Assembly: GCF_002377945.1 (NCBI RefSeq)
Contig: NZ_DFQV01000033.1
Span: 340,577 to 404,576 of the forward strand
Direction: 5' to 3'
Length of the DNA: 64,000 bases
Origin: Psychrobacter sp. UBA3480
GTDB lineage: Bacteria > Pseudomonadota > Gammaproteobacteria > Pseudomonadales > Moraxellaceae
Below are positions 7,806-16,521 of this stretch, one piece after another. The notes under the pieces are model-generated. The model searched no databases. It saw nothing but the letters and a program-made list of their open reading frames with translations, and was not told the origin of the DNA. A program made the position numbers and the translations under genes. Each line of letters begins with the position of its first letter. Within the stretch, counting starts at the first letter, position 1.

Positions 7806-9611
7806 ATGGCCGCAGATACCCTCCTAAACGATTTTGAATTACCTTTCCAATTGTATGATGTACTAGGCACCGAATCACTCACTGAGCACGCAAAGTTCTC
7901 AGAACATAGCCGCGAGACATTTGATGCTGTGTTAGAGACGGCAAATAAGATTGCGACAGATTTATTTTTACCGCACAACCATATTGCAGATAAGAACGAG
8001 CCGCAGTTCGATGGTAAAAAAGTCAGCATGATAAACGATGTAAAAGTTGCTTTTGATGCGTTCCGTGATTCTGGCTTTATCGCCGGTCGTTACAGTTTTG
8101 AAGACGGCGGTATGCAGTTGCCTGAGACGGTTATGACTGCTGTGGCAGGCTACTTTATGGCAGCCAATCCATCAACGACTGCCTATCCATTTCTGACCAC
8201 TGCGGCAATCAACGTTATCTCGCATTTTGCTAGCGATGATATCAAAGCCGCCTTTATGCCGCGCATGCTGACAGGCGAGTTCACCGGCACCATGGCATTG
8301 ACCGAGCCGCACGCAGGTTCGTCGCTTGCTGATATCAAAACCATTGCGGTAAAACAAGACGATGGCTCGTATCGCGTCAAAGGCAGCAAAATTTATATCT
8401 CAGCAGGTGACCATGAGCTGTCTGATAATATTGTACATTTGGTATTAGCAAAAGTACCAGGTGGTCCAGGCGGTGTTAAAGGTATCTCTTTATTTGCCGT
8501 GCCTAAATATCGCTTGAACGATGACTTGTCTGTTGGCGAGCGTAACGATGTACATCTCACCGGACTGATTCATAAGCTTGGTTATAGAGGTGCGACTTCT
8601 ACAGCATTGAGCTTCGGCGATGAAGGTGATTGTCATGGTTATTTGATCGGCGAAGAGCACTTTGGTCTGCGTTATATGTTCAAAATGATGAATGAGGCAC
8701 GTATTGCAGTTGGTTTTGGTGCGTCTATGATTGGTTATCGTGGCTATCAGTATTCGTTAGATTATGCCAAAGACCGTACACAAGGTCGCATTGCGCCAAA
8801 CAATAAGCCTGAAGATGATGCAACGGCTATTATTCAGCATGGTGACGTAAAGCGCATGCTATTGGCACAAAAAGCTTACTCTGAAGGCGGCATCTCATTA
8901 TGTCTATATGGCTCAAACCTAATTGACCGTATCAATACTTGTGAAGACGAAACGCTAAAAAATGAGCTAACAGAGTTGTTGGATTTGCTAACGCCAGTGC
9001 TAAAAGCATGGCCATCTGAATATGGCCCAAAAGCCAATGACTTAGGTATTCAAGTATTGGGCGGCGCAGGCTATACGCGTGAATATCAGGCTGAGCAGTT
9101 TTGGCGTGACAATCGTCTAAATCCTATCCATGAAGGCACAAACGGTGTGCAGGCGCTAGATTTGTCATTCCGTAAGTTATGGCAAAAAGGTGGGTTAGGC
9201 ATTCAAATCCTAAAACGTGAAATTACACAAGATTTGGAAAGCATCACTACGCCTGAGAGTGCGCAACTTGCAGGCAAGCTGATGCCTTATATGGGTCAGT
9301 TGCATGAAGTGCTCGTGCATTTGGGCAAAGTGTTGCAGACAGAAGAAGCGCTGACATTGACTGGTAATGCTCAAGCACTAATGAATATTTTTGCCTCAAT
9401 TGTACTGAGCTGGATTTGGATTCGCCAAGCCAGTAAAGCCGAGCAGCTACTAAATACGACGCAAGATGTCGAGCAGCAGAACTTTTATAAAGGCAAGATA
9501 CAAGCGGCTAAATACTTCATCGATTGGGAACTACCATTAGTTAAACGCGACATCGAATTATTAACCAACACCAACTCAGTTTGCACTGATATGCAAGCGG
9601 ACTGGTTCTAA
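7806..9611 (+). CDS. Acyl-CoA dehydrogenase with C-terminal extension
   Basis: A 601-residue flavoprotein that introduces the 2,3-double bond into an acyl-CoA. It shows the signature ALTEPHAGSSLADIKT, GSKIYISAGDHE, the FAD-contact segment QVLGGAGYTREYQAEQFWRDNRLNPIHEGTNG with the catalytic Glu in HEGTNG, and an extra C-terminal helical domain (about 470-600) seen in the 590-600-residue subfamily. It is the first gene of a probable operon with an MDR oxidoreductase (22 bp downstream) and two SDR enzymes, divergent from the GlxA-type regulator. The likely role is oxidation of an unidentified acyl-CoA; the chain length cannot be read from sequence. Confidence 0.9.
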   Translation: MAADTLLNDFELPFQLYDVLGTESLTEHAKFSEHSRETFDAVLETANKIATDLFLPHNHIADKNEPQFDGKKVSMINDVKVAFDAFRDSGFIAGRYSFEDGGMQLPETVMTAVAGYFMAANPSTTAYPFLTTAAINVISHFASDDIKAAFMPRMLTGEFTGTMALTEPHAGSSLADIKTIAVKQDDGSYRVKGSKIYISAGDHELSDNIVHLVLAKVPGGPGGVKGISLFAVPKYRLNDDLSVGERNDVHLTGLIHKLGYRGATSTALSFGDEGDCHGYLIGEEHFGLRYMFKMMNEARIAVGFGASMIGYRGYQYSLDYAKDRTQGRIAPNNKPEDDATAIIQHGDVKRMLLAQKAYSEGGISLCLYGSNLIDRINTCEDETLKNELTELLDLLTPVLKAWPSEYGPKANDLGIQVLGGAGYTREYQAEQFWRDNRLNPIHEGTNGVQALDLSFRKLWQKGGLGIQILKREITQDLESITTPESAQLAGKLMPYMGQLHEVLVHLGKVLQTEEALTLTGNAQALMNIFASIVLSWIWIRQASKAEQLLNTTQDVEQQNFYKGKIQAAKYFIDWELPLVKRDIELLTNTNSVCTDMQADWF

Positions 9612-9633
9612 GGACAACTCTAAGGAAAGAGAC

Positions 9634-10641
9634 ATGACAAAAATTAATAAACAATGGCGCCTAAAAGCAAGACCAGTAGGCGAGCCAAGCGCTGAAACTT
9701 GGGATTATACCGAGACAGAAATACCGACGATTACCGATGGTCAGTTACTGATTAAGGTTGAATACATCTCTATCGATCCGGCGATGCGTGGTTGGCTGAA
9801 CGATGCCAAATCTTATATCGCGCCAGTACAAATTGGTGAAGTGATGCGCGCCGGTACTGTGGGTGAAGTGATTGAAAGTAAAAATGAAAAATTTGCAGTA
9901 GGTGACTATGTCGCAGGTCACGACGGCGTACAGTCATATGCGGTCAGCGATGGTACTGGTCTGCATAAAGTTGATCCGAGCCTAGCGCCGCTGTCTTATT
10001 ACTTGGGTGTACTAGGTATGCCGGGGATGACAGGGTATTTCGGTCTCCTAAAGACGGGTCAGCCAAAAGCGGGTGAGACCGTGGTCGTCTCTGGCGCTGC
10101 TGGGGCGGTTGGTAGCTTGGTCGGTCAGATTGCCAAAATTAAAGGCTGCCGCGTCGTCGGTATCGCGGGCGGTGCTGAGAAATGCAAGTTCTTGGTCGAT
10201 GAGCTTGGGTTTGATGCGACGATTGATTACAAAAACGAAGATGTGAAAAAAGCACTAAAGAAAACCTGTCCAGACGGCGTCGATGTGTACTTTGACAACG
10301 TAGGCGGTGATATCTTAAATGACGTGCTTACTCAGATTAATCTACATGCGCGTATCGTTATTTGCGGGGCTATCAGCCAATATAACAACACCACAGCAGT
10401 AAAAGGCCCATCGAACTATCTATCACTATTGGTCAATCGTGCTCGCATGGAAGGCATCGTGGTGTTCGATAATATCAAAGAATACCCAATCGCCATGAAA
10501 GAGATTGCTGGCTGGATTCAGTCAGGTGATATGAAAGTGAAAGACCATATCGTTGAAGGTATCGAGACGTTCCCTGATACTTTGATGATGCTCTTTAACG
10601 GTGAAAACTTCGGCAAACTAGTACTTAAGGTAGAGGGATAG
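9634..10641 (+). CDS. NADP-dependent MDR oxidoreductase (CurA / leukotriene B4 dehydrogenase type)
   Basis: A 335-residue zinc-free medium-chain reductase. It opens with KINKQWRLKARPVGEP and SIDPAMRGWL, and has the nucleotide-binding segment VVSGAAGAVGSLVGQIAK at about 150-167 followed by GCRVVGIAGGAEKC (NADP-type), then VDVYFDNVGG, typical of the curcumin/enone reductase clade. Family members reduce 2-alkenals and enones at the 2,3 bond using NADPH. It has a good ribosome binding site (AGGAAAGAG). It is the second gene of the operon, three bases before the SDR gene. Here it may reduce an unsaturated intermediate; the natural substrate is unknown. Confidence 0.88.
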   Translation: MTKINKQWRLKARPVGEPSAETWDYTETEIPTITDGQLLIKVEYISIDPAMRGWLNDAKSYIAPVQIGEVMRAGTVGEVIESKNEKFAVGDYVAGHDGVQSYAVSDGTGLHKVDPSLAPLSYYLGVLGMPGMTGYFGLLKTGQPKAGETVVVSGAAGAVGSLVGQIAKIKGCRVVGIAGGAEKCKFLVDELGFDATIDYKNEDVKKALKKTCPDGVDVYFDNVGGDILNDVLTQINLHARIVICGAISQYNNTTAVKGPSNYLSLLVNRARMEGIVVFDNIKEYPIAMKEIAGWIQSGDMKVKDHIVEGIETFPDTLMMLFNGENFGKLVLKVEG

Positions 10642-10644
10642 ATC

Positions 10645-11427
10645 ATGACACTGAATACAAACGGAATTGCATCAGATGTAACGGGCAAACGAATTTTGAT
10701 CACTGGCGGTGCCTCAGGCATCGGCGCAGCAAGCGCATTATTGCTAGCCAGTCGCGGCGCAAAAGTCGTGATTGGGGATATGGCAGAAGAAATGGGCGAA
10801 GCAGTTGCTAAACAAGGTCAAGATGCTGGCAACAGTATCGTCTTCAAAAAAGTAGACGTGACCAGTGGTGATGAAGTACGTGCGTTGTTTGACTTTGCAG
10901 TAGAAACGCTTGGCGGCCTAGATGTGGTGGTAAACAATGCTGGTATCGATCACAAGCCTTCGCCAATGCATGAGCTGAGTGATGATGATTTTGATCGCAA
11001 TATCGCAGTGAATTTAAAAGGCGTTTGGCACTGTATGCGTGCTGCCGTCAATTGTATGATACCTAATGGCGGTGGTCATGTGATCAACGTCGCCTCTATT
11101 GCAGGTCTGCGTTCAGCGCCTATGATTTCAGCCTACAGTGCAGCTAAACATGGCGTTATGGGTCTGACCAAATCTGCTGCTCATGAATATGCTCGTGCCA
11201 ATATTCGTTTTAACGCCGTATGTCCAAGCTTCATTGATACGCCAATGGTACGCAATACCATGGCGACCATGGATGAACGTACGCAGCAAGCAACGATTAA
11301 GGCCAGTCCACTGCGCCGTCTAGGAGATGTGAATGAAATCTCTAGTGCGATTGCATGGCTAGCCAGCGATGAGAGCAGCTTTATGAACGGTCATGCCTTC
11401 ACCTTAGATGGTGGTATGCTAGCGTAA
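10645..11427 (+). CDS. SDR family dehydrogenase/reductase (first of two)
   Basis: A 260-residue classical short-chain dehydrogenase. It has the cofactor motif ITGGASGIGAASAL (about 17-30), NNAGID (about 92-97), the catalytic Ser in NVASIAG, and YSAAKHG (Tyr-x3-Lys). The C-terminus, DGGMLA, is identical to that of the second SDR in this cluster, although the proteins differ elsewhere. It starts three bases after the MDR gene with GAGGG as ribosome binding site, so it is co-translated with it. The likely role is oxidation of a hydroxyacyl or alcohol intermediate made by the neighbouring dehydrogenases. Confidence 0.88.
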   Translation: MTLNTNGIASDVTGKRILITGGASGIGAASALLLASRGAKVVIGDMAEEMGEAVAKQGQDAGNSIVFKKVDVTSGDEVRALFDFAVETLGGLDVVVNNAGIDHKPSPMHELSDDDFDRNIAVNLKGVWHCMRAAVNCMIPNGGGHVINVASIAGLRSAPMISAYSAAKHGVMGLTKSAAHEYARANIRFNAVCPSFIDTPMVRNTMATMDERTQQATIKASPLRRLGDVNEISSAIAWLASDESSFMNGHAFTLDGGMLA

Positions 11428-11575
11428 CCGTGATCGTTGAGCGCTCTTTGTTCAGTTCATTAGTGCTCGATAATCGCTGTTAGATATGACAGCGATTATC
11501 TGCGTTTAGCAACCTAGTGATAGCGCTCAAGCATGATTGTTTGAGAATATAAAATTTATAAAAATATAAGGAATA

Positions 11576-12340
11576 ATGATGAAAGATTTATTTGATTTAA
11601 CCGGTAAGGTTGCTTTAGTAACTGGCGCGAGCCGTGGTATTGGTGAGTCTATTGCCCGTCTATTGGCATCAAGAGGCGCACATGTGATTGTCTCTAGCCG
11701 CAAAATTGATGCTTGCCAAGCAGTTGCAGATAGCATTAAAGCTGACGGTCATAAGGCCAGTGCTTTTGCATGTCATGTGGGAGACATGGAGCAAATTGAC
11801 GCAATTTTTGAGCATATCAAAAGTGAATTTGGTCAAATTGATATCTTAGTTAATAACGCTGCAGCCAACCCTTACTATGGTCATATCTTAGATACAGATT
11901 TAGCCGCCTTTGATAAGACTGTTGAAGTTAATATCCGTGGTTACTTCTTTATGTCGACGGCCGCTGGCAAAATGATGAAAGATCAGGGCGGCGGCGTCAT
12001 CTTGAATACCGCATCGGTCAACGGCTTAGTAGCAGGCGATAAGCAAGGTATCTACTCAATTACCAAAGCGGCAGTCATTAGCATGACCAAAGCCTTTGCT
12101 AAAGAATGTGGCCCACTTAACATCCGTGTTAATGCGCTATTGCCAGGTTTGACGGATACTAAGTTTGCCTCCGCATTGACTACCAACGATAAAGTCTTAA
12201 AAATGGCACTACACTCGATTCCGCTAGGACGTGTGGCTGAGCCTGATGAAATGGCTGGTACGGTGTTATATCTAGTGTCGGATGCCTCAAGCTATACCAC
12301 AGGCGCAACAATCGTTGTCGATGGTGGTATGCTGGCTTAA
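11576..12340 (+). CDS. SDR family dehydrogenase/reductase (second of two)
   Basis: A 254-residue classical SDR. It has VTGASRGIGESIARLLA (about 14-30), NNAAANP, the active-site Ser in NTASVNG, and YSITKAA (Tyr-x3-Lys). It is preceded by a strong AAGGA site and a 148-bp gap, and followed by a terminator at 12406-12438 that closes the cluster. It shares the DGGMLA end with the previous SDR. 3-oxoacyl reductase or 3-hydroxyacyl dehydrogenase activity is typical of such proteins; the substrate is inferred only from the operon. Confidence 0.85.
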   Translation: MMKDLFDLTGKVALVTGASRGIGESIARLLASRGAHVIVSSRKIDACQAVADSIKADGHKASAFACHVGDMEQIDAIFEHIKSEFGQIDILVNNAAANPYYGHILDTDLAAFDKTVEVNIRGYFFMSTAAGKMMKDQGGGVILNTASVNGLVAGDKQGIYSITKAAVISMTKAFAKECGPLNIRVNALLPGLTDTKFASALTTNDKVLKMALHSIPLGRVAEPDEMAGTVLYLVSDASSYTTGATIVVDGGMLA

Positions 12341-12405
12341 TTAGATAATCTATAAGACATAGGTTAGATAAGAAAGTAATTGTTTAAAACTGCATTAGAC
12401 TCAAG

Positions 12406-12438
12406 AACCGCATGAGATTTATTTTCATGCGGTTTTTT
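12406..12438 (+). terminator. Rho-independent terminator closing the acyl-CoA/SDR operon
   Basis: Stem AACCGCATGA...TCATGCGGTT followed by TTTT, 65 bp after the last SDR gene. Confidence 0.85.
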
Positions 12439-12577
12439 GATTTGGTTTTTTAATAGAATGTCTAAGTAATCTTGGTTTTGCACTATCAAATAAATTGCTA
12501 ATTTTAAATGAGCATCAGCTGTATAGTGGCATAATAAATATGCTAATAGCTACTTGGACAATATGATGGAGTCACGC

Positions 12578-13420
12578 ATGAATTCAGTTATCAACAATAA
12601 AATAAAAACGATTTCTCAAAATAAAACATGGCTGTTTGTGCCAGCGACTCGCATTGATAGAGTAGCGAAAGCCCTTGCTAGTGGTGCAGATGCGGTTATT
12701 GTCGATTTAGAGGATGCCGTTGCGCCAGAGGATAAAGCATCCGCACGCGAAGCATTACAGCAATATCACGATAGTGCAGGTTATCAGCCGATTTGGGTAC
12801 GTATTAATAAGGCAGGTAGCGAAGAATTTTTTAAAGACATAGTGCTCTGTCAGAAAACGCCTAATTTGACTGGCGTGTTATTGGCTAAAGCCGAGCAAAT
12901 AGATGATATAGAAAGCGTATATCAGCTTACCAATTTACCCGTGATTGCATTGATTGAGAGTGCGATAGGATTGTATCAAATCGATAGTATGGCAAAAGCG
13001 GTCGGCTTGGTCACGTTTAGTTACGGGTTTTTAGATTTGTGCAATGATTTGCACGTGCAAGTAGGAACGCCTGCCGCTGATATGATCGCCAACCAAATCC
13101 GCTATCAGTTAATCCTAACGTCAAAAGTGCACCAATTGTCACCACCAATTGATACCATTTATCCTGATTTCAATGATGAAGTAGGGCTAAGCGCCCAAGT
13201 ACAGCTATGGTCACAAATGGGCATGTCAGGAATGCTGTGTATTCATCCCAAACAAGTGGCAGTTGTCCAACAAGCATTGCAACCAACAAATGAGACTTTG
13301 TTATTTGCACAGCGTGTGGTCGAGGAGTACGAGCGGAGCGGCCAGGCAGTATTTAAAGTAGATGGAGAGATGGTCGATGCTCCAGTGATTGAACGTTGTC
13401 GTCAACTGTTGGCAAAGTAG
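12578..13420 (+). CDS. HpcH/HpaI-fold CoA-ester lyase (CitE-like)
   Basis: A 280-residue TIM-barrel lyase of the CitE/HpcH family. It has TWLFVPATRIDRVAKALASG at the N-terminus, DAVIVDLEDAV with the Mg-binding acidic residues, WVRIN, IALIESAIGL (conserved Glu), FSYGFLDL and a late MLCIHPKQV. The family cleaves or forms CoA thioesters such as citryl-, malyl- or citramalyl-CoA. The ATG at 12578 is chosen because GGAG ends 6-7 bases before it; an in-frame TTG at 12554 lacks such a site. It is a single gene after the operon terminator; no citrate lyase alpha or gamma subunit is nearby, so citrate lyase itself is unlikely. Confidence 0.82.
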   Translation: MNSVINNKIKTISQNKTWLFVPATRIDRVAKALASGADAVIVDLEDAVAPEDKASAREALQQYHDSAGYQPIWVRINKAGSEEFFKDIVLCQKTPNLTGVLLAKAEQIDDIESVYQLTNLPVIALIESAIGLYQIDSMAKAVGLVTFSYGFLDLCNDLHVQVGTPAADMIANQIRYQLILTSKVHQLSPPIDTIYPDFNDEVGLSAQVQLWSQMGMSGMLCIHPKQVAVVQQALQPTNETLLFAQRVVEEYERSGQAVFKVDGEMVDAPVIERCRQLLAK

Positions 13421-13448
13421 CAGACCAATCCATAGTTAGTTAAATATA

Positions 13449-13730
13449 AGCAGTCGGTTCAATATAATTTGGTTACTAGGGCGTGTCCTCAATTTAATCG
13501 ATAGTTATCTAAATGGGTTAAAAATGGCTAAATCTTGCCAAATGGCGTCAAACAGCTGACTAATATCTCGATATTATCTGCGCTATTTTCCTTGTTTGAC
13601 TGCGATTTATCTCATTTTTATCCCCATTCTTAAAATGAGGACGAGCCCTAGAAAGCCGAGTGAAAGTATTACAAGCAGTATACTAAGCGAGACTGACACC
13701 GTACCTAATTTATAGAGGATTGACTATATA
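13449..13730. repeat. Inverted-repeat element B, copy 1, interrupted by element A
   Basis: About 110 bp of element B (13449-13478 plus 13651-13730) aligns almost ungapped with the intact copy at 25551-25659. Shared landmarks are GGTTCAATATAATTT, GAGTG-n-AAGT, AAGCGAG and TTGACTATATA. The right end reads TATATAGTCAA on the other strand, which matches the left end TATAGTCAGTTC of the intact copy, so the element has terminal inverted repeats. A 170-bp element A is inserted at a TA dinucleotide within it. Confidence 0.75.
13479..13648. mobile_element. MITE-like element A, copy 1 (170 bp, nested)
   Basis: Non-coding 170-bp unit with imperfect terminal inverted repeats GGGCGTGTCCTCA / TGAGGACGAGCCC, flanked on both sides by TA (13477-13478 and 13649-13650). 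It is about 80-85% identical by eye to the unit at 39498-39667, which has the same length. Sub-terminal segments are also complementary, so the whole unit can fold as a long imperfect hairpin. It has no transposase and would depend on one elsewhere in the genome. Confidence 0.8.
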
Positions 13731-13777
13731 ATGCTTTATCATGAACCATATCTATTCACATTCGATAAAAGCATACT

Positions 13778-14191
13778 ATGATTTTCATCAATAATAATAT
13801 TAGCCTCAATGATAATGAGGTAGAGATCAGTGCCATACGAGCGCAAGGCGCAGGTGGGCAGAATGTCAATAAAGTATCTTCTGCCATTCACCTGCGTTTT
13901 GATATTAACAACTCAAGTCTGAGCGATGAGTACAAGCAGCGACTGCTAAATAGCAAAGATAGCCGAATAACCAAGGAAGGCGTACTAATTATCAAGGCGC
14001 AGCAGTTTCGAACGCAAGAGCGCAATAAAATAGATGCGCTTGAGCGTTTGCAAAGTTTTATAACCAAAGCCACTTACGTTAATAAAACGAGAAGGCCTAC
14101 CAAGCCAAGCAGAAATGCCAAACGTAAACGGGTAGATAAAAAGACCCAACGTGGTAAGACAAAGGCTTTGCGCGGTAAAGTAGATTTTTAG
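13778..14191 (+). CDS. arfB: Alternative ribosome-rescue factor / peptidyl-tRNA hydrolase ArfB
   Basis: A 137-residue protein with the GGQ peptide-release motif at 26-28 (RAQGAGGQNVNKVSSA). It lacks the codon-recognition domains of RF1/RF2 and ends in a basic tail (RRPTKPSRNAKRKRVDKK) that in ArfB lies in the empty mRNA channel of a stalled ribosome. Length and layout match E. coli ArfB (YaeJ, 140 residues). It hydrolyses peptidyl-tRNA on ribosomes lacking a stop codon. It is a single gene downstream of the nested repeats, whose outer end is only 48 bp before its start, so its promoter may lie partly in repeat sequence. Confidence 0.92.
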   Translation: MIFINNNISLNDNEVEISAIRAQGAGGQNVNKVSSAIHLRFDINNSSLSDEYKQRLLNSKDSRITKEGVLIIKAQQFRTQERNKIDALERLQSFITKATYVNKTRRPTKPSRNAKRKRVDKKTQRGKTKALRGKVDF

Positions 14192-14288
14192 AGAGTTTGC
14201 GATATTAGGTTTTGTCGTTGAAAGGTTTTACGAGAGGAAAGGTTAGAGAACAAAAACCGTAGTAGGTTGTGGCAACTTTTGAATTTAC

Positions 14289-14323
14289 AATGGTATAGGC
14301 GATTAACTATCACCTATACCATT
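14289..14323. terminator. Hairpin between convergent arfB and esterase genes
   Basis: A perfect 11-bp inverted repeat, AATGGTATAGG / CCTATACCATT, with a 13-base loop. It sits between two convergent genes. There is no clear T run on either strand, so terminator function is tentative. Confidence 0.45.
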
Positions 14324-14343
14324 ATTCTAGATTAACGGCTTAT

Positions 14344-16197
14344 TTAGAATGCACCATTAAGTCCAACGAATAAGCTGGTTGAGTCGTCGTCATTACCTTG
14401 TGAATGTGTGACACCAGCATTAGCATTCAATAGACCAAAGCTTCTAGATAGGCCAAGTGTCATAGCAACGTTATCATCATCAGTTTCGACCATAGGCGTC
14501 TCAAAGCTGATATTTGATAGCGTATTTAAACGTGCGGTTACCGCTTCGCGATTGTCACTCAGCTGCTTTTGGTAATGAATATCACCAAATAAGTTTAGGT
14601 TCTCCATCAAGCTATGATTGGCTTTGAGGCCAAGCTTGCCATATGTCGTAGAGTATTTCTGCTCATCGAACTGCATAGCAATGCCAGACATCTCTTTTTC
14701 TTTGAGTCCGTCAATTTTTACGCGGCTCGCTGTGGCACCGATATAAGGCGTAACGGCAATATTGCTCACTTGCATTGGGTAGCCTGCCTGCAAGTTGGCA
14801 TAAAAGCGCTTGCCATCAGCATTTGACTTAAACTGCTGTTGGTTACTACCAAGTGTGACAGCACGTGTGACATCGACATCCATGTTGCCAAATCCTGCAG
14901 CACCATTGATCTGTAAACCGCCAAACTTGTTGCTATGATAGACACCAAAACCGATCTCTCCTAGATCAATATCACTCAAACCTGTGCCAACGTCTGAGTT
15001 TTCAAAGTCTTTTTGAGTGATGTTGCCGTATAAGCCTGTCACTGCATTGGCTGAGTTAGGGTGAGCAAAATCTACGCCAAGCAATACTTGGGTATTATTA
15101 TCACCATCAAACCCTGCAATTTCTTGATTAGCGACTTCACCGACGGCCCATAGTGTACGGGCAGGTTTTTGCTCACTGCTTTGGATTTGGTTAACATGTG
15201 ACTGTAAGCGCTCATTGGTTGCAAGTCCGGTTGTCGTTGCAATATGAGGCAGTACACCGATTAAGCTAGGCGCTGTGACTACAGCGTTTGCATAGTCGGC
15301 AATCAATTGATGAGTAGCACCTGTTGGGTGTATGCCATCAGCGAAGAAGTAGGTTTCGTTGGCATTTGCTTCTACAAGAGTATCAGGTCCACAAGTTAGA
15401 GAGCTGTTGTTGTCACCGCAAGCTTCATCGGTGACGTTAGTGAAACCATATTGAGCAGGAGAGGCAATGATCTCTTGAGTTAAGCTAAACATATCTAGCG
15501 GTATGATATTAGCGCCAGTATTTGCTGCGGCACTAAGCATGAATTGATTGTATAGGCTAGTAGCACCAGTACTTTGCGCCTGTGCTACAGGCCCTTGATC
15601 AATAACTCTAGGGGTTAGACCGACATCGGGAATATTAGGTACCAAGATATATTTAGCACCATTGTCTTTTAATGCATTAATCGTTTCGGTTTGGCTAGCT
15701 ACTGCTCCAAGTATGGTCGCTTGGGCATTAGCAGGATCTTCAGCCGCTGCAAGCAAGTCATTTGCACCTGCCCACACCACATATAACCCATTAGGATCTA
15801 CTTTGTTATTGGCGAGATAGCTATCGACTTGGCTATTGGCAGAAGCAATAGGAATACCACCAGGGAAGACAGCTTCTTCGCCTGCTCTTGCACCGCCGAT
15901 AGCGTAGTTATTACCAGTTTGAGGACTACCGAATACAACGGGAACAGCTGTGGTACCTAGCTGCTCAGCGAATGAGGTTGCCCAAGTGTTGTCAGGGTTG
16001 GTGGTAAACTGAGCAGGACCTGGTACAACTTGACTAAAATAGCCACCATCGGTCAGGCTGTCACCGAAAAAGGTGACACTGTCATAAGCATTTGCGTGAG
16101 AAATACCAGCGATAGATAGGCTGATAGCAAGCATGCTTTTGGTAAAAGTTTTAAGAGTGGTATGGCTAATTTTAGAACGTGAGGTATTACGAGGCAT
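14344..16197 (-). CDS. Autotransporter GDSL (SGNH) esterase/lipase, EstA-like
   Basis: A 617-residue type Va autotransporter. The signal peptide is about residues 1-37 (basic start, LAISLSIAGISHANA, cleavage before YDS). The passenger is an SGNH hydrolase: block I FFGDSLTDGG with Ser47, WAGANDLL (block III), and DGIHPTGATH (block V, Asp/His). The C-terminal about 270 residues form the beta-barrel, with alternating hydrophobic strands and a terminal Phe in FVGLNGAF, as BAM substrates require. The ATG at 16197 is preferred over an upstream in-frame start because AAGGAAG lies just before it. EstA-type esterases stay surface-anchored and hydrolyse short- to medium-chain esters. It is transcribed alone. 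Confidence 0.92.
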   Translation of the reverse strand: MPRNTSRSKISHTTLKTFTKSMLAISLSIAGISHANAYDSVTFFGDSLTDGGYFSQVVPGPAQFTTNPDNTWATSFAEQLGTTAVPVVFGSPQTGNNYAIGGARAGEEAVFPGGIPIASANSQVDSYLANNKVDPNGLYVVWAGANDLLAAAEDPANAQATILGAVASQTETINALKDNGAKYILVPNIPDVGLTPRVIDQGPVAQAQSTGATSLYNQFMLSAAANTGANIIPLDMFSLTQEIIASPAQYGFTNVTDEACGDNNSSLTCGPDTLVEANANETYFFADGIHPTGATHQLIADYANAVVTAPSLIGVLPHIATTTGLATNERLQSHVNQIQSSEQKPARTLWAVGEVANQEIAGFDGDNNTQVLLGVDFAHPNSANAVTGLYGNITQKDFENSDVGTGLSDIDLGEIGFGVYHSNKFGGLQINGAAGFGNMDVDVTRAVTLGSNQQQFKSNADGKRFYANLQAGYPMQVSNIAVTPYIGATASRVKIDGLKEKEMSGIAMQFDEQKYSTTYGKLGLKANHSLMENLNLFGDIHYQKQLSDNREAVTARLNTLSNISFETPMVETDDDNVAMTLGLSRSFGLLNANAGVTHSQGNDDDSTSLFVGLNGAF

Positions 16198-16521
16198 AGC
16201 GACTTCCTTGTCATCAATGTAATAGTTTGTCAACCGAGTGTAACCACTTTTTAGAAAGCTAGCAATCGTTTTGATTGCAAAATTGCAAGAATATTGCCTT
16301 ATTTAAACAAGTTTTTAGAGCATAAAAAAGGGGTGTTCAAGTATTGAAAAATCATACTGTCTCGCTCACATAATTGCTTATTTAGCCTAAGCAACTGCTC
16401 AATCATAAATAGTATCAAAGCAGCATTCCATAATAAGATAATCAGGCCAAATGCGCATACAGACGTCACTGGTGGCAAGAGTAAGTATAGCTAACAGTAT
16501 CCAATACTATGAAAACTGAAA
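16198..16521. other. Upstream region of the autotransporter esterase
   Basis: 324 bp between the MFS gene's 3' end and the esterase start. It contains an inverted repeat GCAATC-GTTTT-GATTGC at 16262-16278 about 65 bp before the esterase start, which could be an operator or leader hairpin. I see no open frame of note and no clear terminator for the MFS gene. Confidence 0.35.

Noticed and set aside
12578..13420. Citrate lyase beta subunit
   Set aside because: No alpha, gamma or accessory citrate lyase genes are adjacent; only the broader CitE/HpcH family call is supported.
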